DNA from: Lachnospiraceae bacterium
Lineage (GTDB): Bacteria > Bacillota > Clostridia > Lachnospirales > Lachnospiraceae
Reading direction: 5' to 3'
Length of the DNA: 64,000 nucleotides
Assembly (NCBI GenBank): GCA_017503735.1
Contig: JAFVSN010000038.1
Coordinates: 100,121-164,120 of the forward strand
The position numbers and the translations under genes were made by a program. Every line of letters begins with the position of its first letter. Positions within the stretch are counted from its first letter, which is position 1. This document shows positions 41,798 through 51,386 of the stretch, piece by piece. Below the pieces are notes generated by a model that was not told the DNA's origin, searched no databases, and was given only the letters and a program-made list of their open reading frames with translations.

Positions 41798-43652
41798 TGG
41801 TGCCTCTCCTATATAATTGACCATAACCTAACGAATAAAAATCGTCATTAACTTCCCTTACCTCAAAAAGCTCATCAGAATAATCAAAAATCTTCAAACA
41901 CTTTTCCTCTACTACAAACTTTCTCACATGACAAATCCCATTCCAATGCACAATAATCTCTATAGCATTATCTCTTATTTTTACTTCTCCTTCTGCAGAT
42001 GTTTCAGAAATAAAATAATCACTCTTTCGGATAATTGCACCCGGATGTATCGGAACATTATGATATTCACTATTCGCCAACTTCATCCGCGTAACTATAT
42101 CGGATGTATATGCTATACTTCCAAGGTCCTCTCCCTCTCGTCTACTTTTCGTAATAATCTGATAACTAAAAACATCGTCATGCGCATGTGCTAATTCCAT
42201 CCTTTTATAATTCGGAATAGTTCGTATATAAATATCTTCGTTATCATCAGAAAGCTTTATCAATCCAAATTCCTTCAGATTTTTGCACTTAAACCTTTCC
42301 CATTCCCCCGTCAATGGTATCTCACGATATTTTTTATATGGCATTGATTCGTATTTCTCTGCTATTGGCCCTTTTCCCTCATACGTCGATTCAGATGTAT
42401 TCCACTGCATATCCTTTTTTTTCCCCTCAGCATAATTATCTAAATACGAATGTACCACTGCTTCGATAGCCCAGTTTCCCTTAGCATTCACGAACAATAC
42501 TGCATTCAACAAGCAACTCACTTCAGATACAATCAAAGTATCTTCCATTGATTCTCGATACACCGGTTGTAACTTTATAACCCTGCCACTATCGTAATCC
42601 CCAATCTGTACAATCTTTCCATCTACCGCCACAAAAATATCAGCAACATCCCTCATCTTTTCGATCCGCTCTAATACTCCTACCATATCTATATCTTTAT
42701 TAAAACATCTTCTCATAGCTACATATGCCAATGCTGTTAACTCCGAAGACAGCATATGATATCCAGTGGAACACTCATAATTACTTCCGTCCTCTAAAAA
42801 CTGAAGTCCAATCTCTCTAGAAAATTCTTTTGCAGCGGCTTGTCCATACTTATCACTCTTATATGAATCAAAATACATACAAATCCATAGAATACCGCAC
42901 AAATCAGACAGATAGTGGTTCCCCGACTGTCCTGAAAAGAAATCCAGTTCAAGTCTGTCAACAATAACATTTAACTGGCTATATAAATATCTCTCAAATT
43001 TTTCTGTGAACTCTTTATCAAATCTTTCCGGCAACAGTTGTGTTAATATATCATAACTCATAAGCAGGTTTATAGACCTTATAGATATCTCCATTGCACA
43101 ATAAAACTGAACACCTATACCCAGTTTGTTATTATCCATAAAATCATTCATTTGATTAATAAATTCCCGAACTATTTCATCCCGCATCTCAGTATGATTT
43201 ATGGCATAAAGGGATAATTGTGGCCAATAATACATTCTCCCCAATTCCCACGGAATCTTAATATCTACTCCTTGTGGCAACTGCTTAATTAGATTAGAAT
43301 CAAAATATTCCTCTTGAAATGTATAATCAAAAAGAATATCCTTGTGCCACTCTATAGGTACATATGACTCTTGACATTTACATTCACTTTTATTCCAACT
43401 AACCCAACCTGTTCCAAGAAAATTGTACTCATGCTTGAAATAATGTTCAAGTATTTCTTTATCAATACACTTTGTACAGTTCAACTGACGAATATCAATT
43501 CGGTGAATAAATCTCAAGGAACCTTTCTCCACAAAACATATTCTTTTACTAACCTTATGCCTTATCTTTGAAACTATTGCTTTACGGATTAGACTATTTC
43601 CTTTAACAAATGCCTTGAGTACCGCTCTAATCTTTCTCAAATAATCACCCAT
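41772..43652 (-). CDS. Heparinase II/III-like protein
   Basis: The 626-residue protein has an alpha/alpha-toroid N-terminal half (helices between about 130 and 390, with FFSGQSGNHYLSDLCGILW and SNYECSTGYHMLSSELTALAY) and a beta-sandwich C-terminal half containing RMELAHAHDDVFSYQI and KIFDYSDELFEVREV. This is the layout of heparinase II/III and alginate-lyase relatives that act on uronic-acid polymers. Inside a locus that makes UDP-glucuronate and UDP-ManNAcA, it may trim or edit the uronate-containing product. No signal peptide is visible, so it might instead be cytosolic with another role. Confidence 0.85.
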   Translation of the reverse strand: MGDYLRKIRAVLKAFVKGNSLIRKAIVSKIRHKVSKRICFVEKGSLRFIHRIDIRQLNCTKCIDKEILEHYFKHEYNFLGTGWVSWNKSECKCQESYVPIEWHKDILFDYTFQEEYFDSNLIKQLPQGVDIKIPWELGRMYYWPQLSLYAINHTEMRDEIVREFINQMNDFMDNNKLGIGVQFYCAMEISIRSINLLMSYDILTQLLPERFDKEFTEKFERYLYSQLNVIVDRLELDFFSGQSGNHYLSDLCGILWICMYFDSYKSDKYGQAAAKEFSREIGLQFLEDGSNYECSTGYHMLSSELTALAYVAMRRCFNKDIDMVGVLERIEKMRDVADIFVAVDGKIVQIGDYDSGRVIKLQPVYRESMEDTLIVSEVSCLLNAVLFVNAKGNWAIEAVVHSYLDNYAEGKKKDMQWNTSESTYEGKGPIAEKYESMPYKKYREIPLTGEWERFKCKNLKEFGLIKLSDDNEDIYIRTIPNYKRMELAHAHDDVFSYQIITKSRREGEDLGSIAYTSDIVTRMKLANSEYHNVPIHPGAIIRKSDYFISETSAEGEVKIRDNAIEIIVHWNGICHVRKFVVEEKCLKIFDYSDELFEVREVNDDFYSLGYGQLYRRGTNEHVRKIS

Positions 43653-43657
43653 TTCAT

Positions 43658-44872
43658 TTATATATGATAAACATCCTGACGTTGTATTATATTATGACAA
43701 TCTAAAACTATTTTTCCTTCCAATTTAAATGAATTATTCCTTATTTCATCATGTTTAACCATAATAACCACCATATCAATATCTCTTAAGAACACGTCCA
43801 AATCGTGATATTGATTCTCGACAACGTCTTTTGTAATATACGGGTCATAGACCTTTAAACCAGTCGCCAAATGCCGCTCTTGACTCTCGAGCAACTGCAT
43901 TGTAGGAGATTCTCTCATATCATCTACGTTTTCCTTGTATGTAAGACCATACAAGCCAACTCGTTTAACATCCGTAAGTCCTGTATCCTTCATAATCTCG
44001 TATATGCGATTCAACACAAAATCCGGCATTCCATCATTTGTCTTCATAGCTTCATCAATAACTTTTGCGAGTGATGGGTAATCTCCCACCAAAAACCACG
44101 GATCTACAGAAATACAATGTCCTCCCACTCCAGGTCCAGGTTGAAGAATATTGACTCTTGGATGCATATTGCAAATTTTAATTATCTCGTATACATCCAT
44201 GTTGTCATATCTACAAATCTTTGCCAACTCATTTGCAAACGCAATATTTACAGCTCTATACGTATTTTCTACTACTTTTGTCATCTCTGCAGTACGTATG
44301 TCCGTTACAACAATTTCCCCTTGACAAAAGCTCGCATACAGCGCCTTTATCTTCTCTCCAACCATTCTATCTTCTGTCCCAATTGTTCTGTTGTTATATA
44401 ATAACTCATATACCATATTTCCAGGTATTATACGTTCTGGTGCATGTACAAGATGTATTTTCTTGTTGATATTTTGTTCATCCACTACCGGCTTAATAAA
44501 TCTATTAATAGTACCTGGTGAAACTGTGGACTCAATCACAATGGTAGCTTCTGATGGACAAACGGCCAATACAGACTCAACCGCATTAATCACATACTTT
44601 GCATCTACCTTTTTTGTAAACTTGTCGTAAGGTGTAGGAACAGATACAATGTATGTATCTGTAACTTGATACTCTGTACTAAACTTCACGCCTCCTTCGA
44701 CAGCCTTAAAAAAAAGCTCATCTAATCCTTCCTCTTTAAATGTTGTTTCCCCTCCATTTAATTTTTTAACAACCTCCTCATTATAATCCGTTCCGACAAC
44801 CTCTACACCATGAGCAGCAAGCATAAGTGCTGTTGGTAAGCCTATATATCCTAATCCAATTACATTAACCAT
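43658..44872 (-). CDS. wecC: UDP-N-acetyl-D-mannosamine dehydrogenase
   Basis: This enzyme oxidises UDP-ManNAc to UDP-ManNAcA with two NAD+. The 404-residue protein has the NAD site VIGLGYIGLPTALMLA, VSVPTPYDKFTKKVD, VIESTVSPGT, HAPERIIPGNMVYEL, NTYRAVNIAFANELA, and the catalytic Cys in GPGVGGHCISVDPWF. With wecB it forms a complete two-step route from UDP-GlcNAc. A neighbouring UDP-GlcNAc dehydrogenase (WbpA-type) function is an alternative, but the presence of wecB supports WecC. The start overlaps the upstream glycosyltransferase gene by eight bases. Confidence 0.93.
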   Translation of the reverse strand: MVNVIGLGYIGLPTALMLAAHGVEVVGTDYNEEVVKKLNGGETTFKEEGLDELFFKAVEGGVKFSTEYQVTDTYIVSVPTPYDKFTKKVDAKYVINAVESVLAVCPSEATIVIESTVSPGTINRFIKPVVDEQNINKKIHLVHAPERIIPGNMVYELLYNNRTIGTEDRMVGEKIKALYASFCQGEIVVTDIRTAEMTKVVENTYRAVNIAFANELAKICRYDNMDVYEIIKICNMHPRVNILQPGPGVGGHCISVDPWFLVGDYPSLAKVIDEAMKTNDGMPDFVLNRIYEIMKDTGLTDVKRVGLYGLTYKENVDDMRESPTMQLLESQERHLATGLKVYDPYITKDVVENQYHDLDVFLRDIDMVVIMVKHDEIRNNSFKLEGKIVLDCHNIIQRQDVYHI

Positions 44873-45998
44873 CTCTTCTCATTCCTTTCAAATATGCATC
44901 ATGTACAACTACGCTATTAGTATCCCAACTTGTTAATATTTCATCTACATCATCCTGTGCTTTTTTACCCAACGTGATTCGAAGATCATCTCTACTCATT
45001 GCCTGCTGAATTTTACTTATTAATTCTTCAATAATATTCGGCGAATATAACAACCCATTCGAATCATTAAGCAGTTCTCGTATTCCATTGTCACCAGATG
45101 CCACAATGCACTTCCCCTTTTGCATAGCTTCTATCAGTTTTAACGGAACCGCCGTATCCGTACTTAAATTCTTTTCTCTAGGTACAATAACTACATCAAC
45201 TAGGTCCATAAATATATTTATCTCTCCTCTATCTATCCCCTTATGTATCAATACATTTTTTTGCTTTTCAGCCAATTTGCTTACATTTTCAAACTCTGGT
45301 CCATCTCCAATCATTAGAATGCTTATATTTTGCACTTCATTATTTATTCGTTCAATATTTTTGGCAAGAAAATTCACTCCTTGCCATTCAATAAACGCCC
45401 CGGAATAGAAAATAATCTTTCTTCCCATCTGCTTTTGATCTTGAATCCACCTATTAATTTCATCGTTTGGACAAATACTTTTTAAATCTTCTTGTAGTTC
45501 CGATGACATTCCATTCCTAATAACACTAATCTTGTCCCCATCCATTTCATAAACATCTAATAAATATTTCTTTGCACATTCTGCTAAAACAAATACTCCA
45601 CTTACTTTTCTTAATAATCTTCTTCCCATCCATGCCTTCCAGCTACTAGTATGATACAATGCATGCATCTCCACATATACTTTCGGATGCCTGCGTGATA
45701 GCTTTGACGCCAAATATGCAATCAAGAGAAATCTATAATTATGCCCCTGTATCACATCTGCGTTCTCACGATTAACTAACCTTATCGCTCTCAATAATTG
45801 TCTAAATATGTTTTTCTCTCTATAAACAGTAATTTCATTAATCACTTCCTTCCCCACATATTTTTTTCCTTCCAAATTAACAACATATACATCGTCTTGT
45901 TTGAACCTCTTTTTATATGCCTCTAACATACTACTATTTCTTACCATTGCGCCACTCACTGTAGGGCGATAATCTTCCATTATGTGTACTACTTTCAT
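44865..45998 (-). CDS. Family 4 glycosyltransferase
   Basis: A 377-residue GT-B glycosyltransferase. The N-terminal acceptor domain starts MKVVHIMEDYRPTVSGAMVRN with VIQGHNYRF; the C-terminal donor domain has FYSGAFIEWQGVNFL, ILMIGDGPE, and the family motif around STDTAVPLKLIEAMQKGKCIVASGDNGIRELL with the Glu of the EX7E-like element. It adds one sugar of the repeat unit at the inner membrane face; donor and linkage cannot be predicted. The ATG overlaps the Wzy-like stop codon (ATGA). Confidence 0.92.
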   Translation of the reverse strand: MKVVHIMEDYRPTVSGAMVRNSSMLEAYKKRFKQDDVYVVNLEGKKYVGKEVINEITVYREKNIFRQLLRAIRLVNRENADVIQGHNYRFLLIAYLASKLSRRHPKVYVEMHALYHTSSWKAWMGRRLLRKVSGVFVLAECAKKYLLDVYEMDGDKISVIRNGMSSELQEDLKSICPNDEINRWIQDQKQMGRKIIFYSGAFIEWQGVNFLAKNIERINNEVQNISILMIGDGPEFENVSKLAEKQKNVLIHKGIDRGEINIFMDLVDVVIVPREKNLSTDTAVPLKLIEAMQKGKCIVASGDNGIRELLNDSNGLLYSPNIIEELISKIQQAMSRDDLRITLGKKAQDDVDEILTSWDTNSVVVHDAYLKGMRRDG

Positions 45999-47194
45999 GT
46001 CATTCTCTCTCCTATCTCTTTAGGAACTTTCAGAATAGAAATCGTTTGTTGGTTTATTGTCTTGTAAAAAATCAAAAAAACCCACAAAGTCGGTGTAAAG
46101 AGTCGGCCTGTTGCAGAACCAATAACTAAAACTATAAAAAACAACTTTATATCTTTCTTTAGAATGCTAAACAAGTATGCCACAAGCCCTATTGCACCAA
46201 TATACCCCATTGTGATTATTGCTACCAACAACCAATTATAAAATTCTCCACTACCACTATACCACATCAAATCATCTTTGCTTATATCGATTGAGAAATA
46301 GTATGCCGCATTATTCCCAATTCCCACTCCGTACCACGGCACCTCCTTTAAAAAATAAAAACCACCTAATGTTCGAACTACACCCGAATGATCTTTAAGT
46401 GCAAATAAATTAATTATACGGCTTCGTATATATTCATTCGAAATAAATATTCCCAAAAGTGCTATTATCCCAGGAATTGCCAATGCTAACATTCGGACGC
46501 ATTTCTTTCTGTCACGAAAATTTAAAAAGTATATTATTACTAATAAAACAGCTATTCCAAAACCGGAAACAGACTGTGCTGATGCAATTCCAATAAAATA
46601 GAATACTGTATCATAAACCATTTTCTTTCGATTAGTTCTTCCTTTAAACAACAACAACGCATAATATATTGAAATGGCAGTTGTAAAAGCTGCAGGTTCC
46701 GAAAAAAAACTTCTGGCACGAATCATCCCGTTATTAACCAACATTGTATTATATGTTTGTAATCCAAACCATTGTCCCCCCATTGCATATAACGGCCAAC
46801 TTTCTAAACCCAGACAATGTACTATAACTAGCTGTAAAACACCTGCTATAACCGAGCAGTATAAAAAGCAACGCACAATTTGTACAACGTCCGTTCTCCT
46901 GATATTTAATAAATTCGGTACTTTCCAGCATGCTATAATATAAAGCAACAGTTTCATAAAAGATTTAAAAAACTCTATCACAGAAAAGTATTTCTCAGTA
47001 TAATTAAATAAAAAAGCCATGAAAGTGCCCAGTAACAAAAGTCCTACAGATAACAATTCTCTTTTGTTCACCAGTAGTTTTCTTGAACTGACAAACGAAA
47101 AAAAAACCAAGCCTAATATCGCCACATCGGCCAATGAAAGAAAAGAAATCTTATAATCGGTTAACCCCAAAAAAAATGCAAGTATAGAAATCAA
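45995..47194 (-). CDS. Wzy-like polysaccharide polymerase
   Basis: The 399-residue protein has about ten to eleven membrane helices and a large external loop around 265-320 (FALKDHSGVVRTLGGFYFLKEVPWYGVGIGNNAAYYF) typical of the O-antigen ligase/polymerase superfamily. Wzy joins undecaprenyl-linked repeat units on the outer membrane face. It uses a TTG start with an AAGGAG site nine bases upstream. Sequence divergence is usual in this family, so the call rests on topology, the loop motif and locus position. Confidence 0.85.
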   Translation of the reverse strand: MISILAFFLGLTDYKISFLSLADVAILGLVFFSFVSSRKLLVNKRELLSVGLLLLGTFMAFLFNYTEKYFSVIEFFKSFMKLLLYIIACWKVPNLLNIRRTDVVQIVRCFLYCSVIAGVLQLVIVHCLGLESWPLYAMGGQWFGLQTYNTMLVNNGMIRARSFFSEPAAFTTAISIYYALLLFKGRTNRKKMVYDTVFYFIGIASAQSVSGFGIAVLLVIIYFLNFRDRKKCVRMLALAIPGIIALLGIFISNEYIRSRIINLFALKDHSGVVRTLGGFYFLKEVPWYGVGIGNNAAYYFSIDISKDDLMWYSGSGEFYNWLLVAIITMGYIGAIGLVAYLFSILKKDIKLFFIVLVIGSATGRLFTPTLWVFLIFYKTINQQTISILKVPKEIGERMT

Positions 47195-47211
47195 AAAAGT
47201 TCACTCCTTTA

Positions 47212-48279
47212 TTACCTTCCACCAGTCATGAAAAAATATACTTTCGGTACGGTTCTCTCTGCCACTTTGCATATTATTATTGCTACTGCGCCCACAAGCA
47301 CCGGCAAAAGAAAATATGACAAAACCTGAAAACATATATTATTCGGCAATATATGTACAACAATTTTCTGTGCACTACTCATTGCAAACTCATGCAATAT
47401 AAATATCCCAAAACTGTATTTCCCTATCATATCCATTATAGGTTTGTCCCTTAATTTTTCAGAGCAAATAACACAAACCATTACACCAACCAAAACCATC
47501 CCTCGATGAATACACAAGGAAAACATACCCTCTTTATAACAAATGTCTAATATCAGCAAAAACAATCCCGTCCCCATAACAATGCTTTGTTTCACTTTTT
47601 CAAATCTTCGTTTCACCTTTTCATAATATATACTTACCCAACACCCTATTCCCCAAAAGCATATGCCACTTATTGATAAATATGGTGAAATCCCGTTAGG
47701 TATAAAAAACCATATTCCCAAAAAGGTAACTAAAGACATTTTTGGAAATTTACATACAAATATATTATACAAAGGCGAAACACAATTCAAGAAAAACAAT
47801 CCTAACACAAACCACATCGGATATAAAAAAGGTTTTCCCGTAACTATTCCTGTATATGCATCTAACCAGTCTATAAAATCCCATTTGTTTATATTGGTAG
47901 CTCCTGTTGTAAAATAAATCGAAAGGAACGATATCTTATTCGCAATACCAAATATACAAATCCATACCGAATTAATAACAAAAAACGGTAACAACAAACT
48001 TTTAACCTTTTTACGAAGATTATCTTTATAATCACGCTCTTTTCTATAAAACAAAAATGATGATAAAACAAAAAATCCCGGAACGCCAATATCTCCTATG
48101 CCACATGATAATCCAGTCTTTATATACTCAAAAAAATTCGAGTGACTTACATTAAAATCTCCTGTTGACAGATGGATGACACTCTGATATGAATGTAAAA
48201 AAAGAACACATACGATAAACATCCCTTTCAGCACTAATATTCTCTTAGACATATTATTCGTTATTGCTGTTTCGCTCAT
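47212..48279 (-). CDS. Membrane acyltransferase family 3
   Basis: The 355-residue protein has about ten membrane helices with the acyltransferase-3 features: an N-terminal RILVLKGMFIVCVLFLHSYQ (His in the first helix), GIGDIGVPGFFVLSSFLFYRKE, and SFGIFILHEFAM near the end. These enzymes transfer acetyl or similar groups from a cytosolic donor to exported sugars. It probably O-acetylates the repeat unit or finished polymer. The ATG has an AGGAG site ten bases upstream. Confidence 0.9.
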   Translation of the reverse strand: MSETAITNNMSKRILVLKGMFIVCVLFLHSYQSVIHLSTGDFNVSHSNFFEYIKTGLSCGIGDIGVPGFFVLSSFLFYRKERDYKDNLRKKVKSLLLPFFVINSVWICIFGIANKISFLSIYFTTGATNINKWDFIDWLDAYTGIVTGKPFLYPMWFVLGLFFLNCVSPLYNIFVCKFPKMSLVTFLGIWFFIPNGISPYLSISGICFWGIGCWVSIYYEKVKRRFEKVKQSIVMGTGLFLLILDICYKEGMFSLCIHRGMVLVGVMVCVICSEKLRDKPIMDMIGKYSFGIFILHEFAMSSAQKIVVHILPNNICFQVLSYFLLPVLVGAVAIIICKVAERTVPKVYFFMTGGR

Positions 48280-48292
48280 TAGCTATTTGCTC

Positions 48293-49081
48293 CTACTTCT
48301 TATAGTTAATTTTTTCTTGTATGCCCTTTACCATCTTTTTATAACACTCCATCTTACCTCTGCCATAAATTCGACTATGCCTCAATACATCCTGAAGACA
48401 TAATAATTTATAATATCTATGTGAAATAGCCCAAAACAAAACTCCCTTATCCACCAAATAACAATCATCATAGCCTTTAAACCATGTAGACTCCCGTTCC
48501 TCCGTCAGTGTTGCAATCACTTCAGGAATTGCATATATCTTTAATCCCTTCTTTACGCAATCACATAAAAACAAAGTGTCATCTCCATCCTGAAATTCCG
48601 TTCCGCCTCCAAATGAAAGATTATATAATATACCATTATAAAAAATCGACTTTCTTCTTACGGCAATTCGCACCGTCCCAAATCTCATAAAATTGTACCA
48701 CTTCACCCGAAAAACACGCTTCGTAATATACCTTCTCGGCACAGGTTCATTTATATTAAAAATCAACATATCCGCATCTTTATATTTTGTAAAATATTTT
48801 TCTATGATTTTTTCATACCCATCTACGTAAACCATATCATCATCAGCAAATAAAAGAAAATCACCATTTGCCCTCATTAATGTATTGTTACGATTAAGAC
48901 CAACTCCCTTTTCTTTGAAATTGAAAAATACTATTTTATGATTATTCCAGTTCATTTCTTCAATGCTGTTTTGTTCACACTGATTACCAATCAATGCATC
49001 TGTTTGTATATTGGTCTTCTCCAACAGTGAAATGTCTCCACTCTGTTGGTGCATTGTTGCCATTAACACCTGTACACTCAT
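48293..49081 (-). CDS. Family 2-like glycosyltransferase
   Basis: A 262-residue GT-A-type protein with MSVQVLMATMHQQSGD at the start, the metal/nucleotide motif LLFADDDMVYVDGYE (DDD), LSFGGGTEFQDGDDTLFLCDC containing the acceptor-side Asp, and basic C-terminal helices. It likely adds one sugar of the repeat unit. The ATG overlaps the oxidoreductase stop by four bases, showing tight coupling in the locus. The N-terminal part (NQCEQNSIEEM) differs from classical GT2 and recalls a capsule-specific subgroup. Confidence 0.87.
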   Translation of the reverse strand: MSVQVLMATMHQQSGDISLLEKTNIQTDALIGNQCEQNSIEEMNWNNHKIVFFNFKEKGVGLNRNNTLMRANGDFLLFADDDMVYVDGYEKIIEKYFTKYKDADMLIFNINEPVPRRYITKRVFRVKWYNFMRFGTVRIAVRRKSIFYNGILYNLSFGGGTEFQDGDDTLFLCDCVKKGLKIYAIPEVIATLTEERESTWFKGYDDCYLVDKGVLFWAISHRYYKLLCLQDVLRHSRIYGRGKMECYKKMVKGIQEKINYKK

Positions 49082-50175
49082 AGTTCATCTCCTGTCCTCT
49101 TAAAAAGCTCCTCCATCTCTAATATATCAAATTGTTCTAACGGCAATTTCACAGGAAGGCCTGTTAACTGACTTTTGTAAACCGCCAAAACCATTTCCAA
49201 TGCATTTCGTCCAGCAACAGCATCTACATACGGCTTTCGATTATATTGGATTGCGTCTATCATATCCTTAAACAAACTAGTATGTCCATTTCCATAAACA
49301 TTGCTAGTTACTTCTTCTAAACCTTTATTTTTCTCATCTTCCTCACTATGTGTAACAAAATCCCATACATCAATATTGTTTGTAGAAGTGCCACCCAATT
49401 TCACCGTACCTGTTTCCCCAAACAGGTACAAAGTTTCTTCTAAATTCTTTGGAAAAACATTTACAGTGCCCTCTATAGTTCCTATTGCCCCGTTCGCAAA
49501 CTTAACAACAGCCATTCCAACATCTTCGGCCTCAATATAATCATGGAACTGTTGACATGTAACACCATAAACTTCTTTCACCTCATCTCCAAGCATCCAA
49601 CGCAAAAGATCTATCCCATGAATACACTGATTCATGAGCGCACCCCCATCGGATGCCCACTTTCCTCTCCAAGATGCTTGGTCATAGTAGTCTTTATTTC
49701 TATTCCATCGTACATGAATACTACCATGAGATAACTTCCCAAACCTCCCTTTATTTAATGCATCACGCATCTTTTGGACAGCAATATTAAAACGATTTTG
49801 GTGACATGCGGAAACCTTTACTCTTTTTTCGTCTGCTCTTCTAATTATTGCGTCTGCATCCATCATACTCATAGCCATAGGTTTCTCAATAATCACATTA
49901 ATTCCCTGTTCAATACAATACAATGCGATTTCTGCATGTTTTCCGCTATCTGTTGCTATACTGACAAGTTCAATATTGTTTTCATCAACCATTTTCCGAA
50001 AATCGGTATACCTTTTAATTCCCGAGTTGTCTGAAAGCTGATGTTTTTCTAACAAACTCTCCATTGCTTCTGGCAGCACATCACATACCGCAATTATTTC
50101 CAATCCATTATTTAATGCTGCTTTTATATGATTTGTGGAAATACGTCCACATCCTATCAATGCATACTTCATCAT
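49078..50175 (-). CDS. Gfo/Idh/MocA-family sugar oxidoreductase (WlbA/WbpB-like)
   Basis: The 365-residue protein has an N-terminal NAD(P) domain (YALIGCGRISTNHIKAAL, VSIATDSGKHAEIALYCIEQG, VIIEKPMAMSMMDAD) and a C-terminal domain with SGSIHVRW-like and GGALMNQCIHGIDLLRWMLG segments containing the catalytic His. Relatives WlbA/WbpB oxidise C3 of UDP-GlcNAcA so that a paired DegT aminotransferase can add an amino group. It directly follows such an aminotransferase gene with a four-base overlap, supporting a 3-amino-sugar branch. The true substrate is inferred. Confidence 0.9.
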   Translation of the reverse strand: MMKYALIGCGRISTNHIKAALNNGLEIIAVCDVLPEAMESLLEKHQLSDNSGIKRYTDFRKMVDENNIELVSIATDSGKHAEIALYCIEQGINVIIEKPMAMSMMDADAIIRRADEKRVKVSACHQNRFNIAVQKMRDALNKGRFGKLSHGSIHVRWNRNKDYYDQASWRGKWASDGGALMNQCIHGIDLLRWMLGDEVKEVYGVTCQQFHDYIEAEDVGMAVVKFANGAIGTIEGTVNVFPKNLEETLYLFGETGTVKLGGTSTNNIDVWDFVTHSEEDEKNKGLEEVTSNVYGNGHTSLFKDMIDAIQYNRKPYVDAVAGRNALEMVLAVYKSQLTGLPVKLPLEQFDILEMEELFKRTGDEL

Positions 50176-51368
50176 TTATCCTCACTTATACTTTTCGATA
50201 TTTTTAACAATTGTTCAATTATATATGTTCTTTCACTGTCATACATTTCAGGGAATACCGGAATTGCAAATGTACTCTTACATAAGCTTTCCGTAATAGG
50301 TAGCGTCCCTTGTCTATAACCCAATTGAACAAAAGCTCCTTGGAGATGAAGTGGGACTGGATAGTATGTTCCACATGCCACACCTACATCCATCAATTTT
50401 TTCATAACTAAAGAAGCCTTCTGATGTCTTAATGCATATATATAGTATGAATGGTAACTATACTCAGCTTCATAAGGTGTACAATATTCTGAATCTTTCA
50501 ACGCCTCATTGAATGCTTTTGCATTATTTCTTCGCCCCTCAACAAACTCATCAATATGTGCAAGCTTCTTTCTTAGAATAGCTGCTTGAATAGCATCAAG
50601 TCTAGAATTACAACCCACTAAATAATTATAATATTTCGACTCGCCGATTGGCATATTTTCAGGAATATTCCTCCCTTGCTGTTTATACTCTCTCCTCATT
50701 GTCAAAAGTCCATCTTTCCCTGAACCGTGTAATTTATATGCTCTACACGCTCTAGCAAGTTCCTCGTCATCTGTTAATATCATCCCTCCATCCCCGTCAC
50801 ATCCCAAATTCTTTGTGGGAAAAAAGGAAAAACAGGATACATCGCCTAAAGTATTTTTGCGTTCTCCTAGATATTTAGTCCCTGTAGACTGTGCGCAGTC
50901 TGCTATCAGATACAGATGATGCTTTTTACATATCGCCCTGAGTTGATCCATATCACAACTCTGACCATAGAAATGTACCGGAATTATTGCTTTCGTTTTT
51001 TTAGTAATTGCTTTTTCTACCAAATCCGGATTCATGCAATAGGTATCTTCACAAACATCAACAAAAACAGGAGTCGCTCCCACCATTGCAATGCTTTCTG
51101 CAGTAGCAAAAAAAGTCCAAGCTACTGTAATCACTTCATCCCCACAACCTATCCCTAATGCCTTAAGTGCTATTACAAGTGCATCTGTACCATTTCCGCA
51201 AGAAACACCGTACTTTGCTCCTTGATAAGATGCAAACTCTTCTTCAAAGGCCACCACTTCTTTCCCGCCAATGTACTCTCCACCACGTAATACCTTTAAT
51301 ACCGCCTCTTCGTACTCTGATGCATATGTCTCATGTTGTCTTTGTACATTCATTAATTGTATATTCAT
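50172..51368 (-). CDS. DegT/DnrJ/EryC1 sugar aminotransferase (WlbC/WbpE-like)
   Basis: A 398-residue fold-type-I PLP enzyme: YGVSCGNGTDALVIALKALGIG, EVITVAWTFFATAESI, VHFYGQSCDMDQL, LIADCAQSTGT, and the PLP lysine in CFSFFPTKNLGCDGDGG, then GCNSRLDAIQAAILR and a C-terminal PVPLHLQGAF. It converts a nucleotide keto-sugar to an amino-sugar with glutamate. Pairing with the Gfo/Idh/MocA oxidoreductase suggests a C3 amination. About 20 residues around LTMRREYKQQGRNIPENM form an insertion before the conserved NSRLD motif. Confidence 0.92.
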   Translation of the reverse strand: MNIQLMNVQRQHETYASEYEEAVLKVLRGGEYIGGKEVVAFEEEFASYQGAKYGVSCGNGTDALVIALKALGIGCGDEVITVAWTFFATAESIAMVGATPVFVDVCEDTYCMNPDLVEKAITKKTKAIIPVHFYGQSCDMDQLRAICKKHHLYLIADCAQSTGTKYLGERKNTLGDVSCFSFFPTKNLGCDGDGGMILTDDEELARACRAYKLHGSGKDGLLTMRREYKQQGRNIPENMPIGESKYYNYLVGCNSRLDAIQAAILRKKLAHIDEFVEGRRNNAKAFNEALKDSEYCTPYEAEYSYHSYYIYALRHQKASLVMKKLMDVGVACGTYYPVPLHLQGAFVQLGYRQGTLPITESLCKSTFAIPVFPEMYDSERTYIIEQLLKISKSISEDK

Positions 51369-51386
51369 TCTCTTTTTTACACCTCA

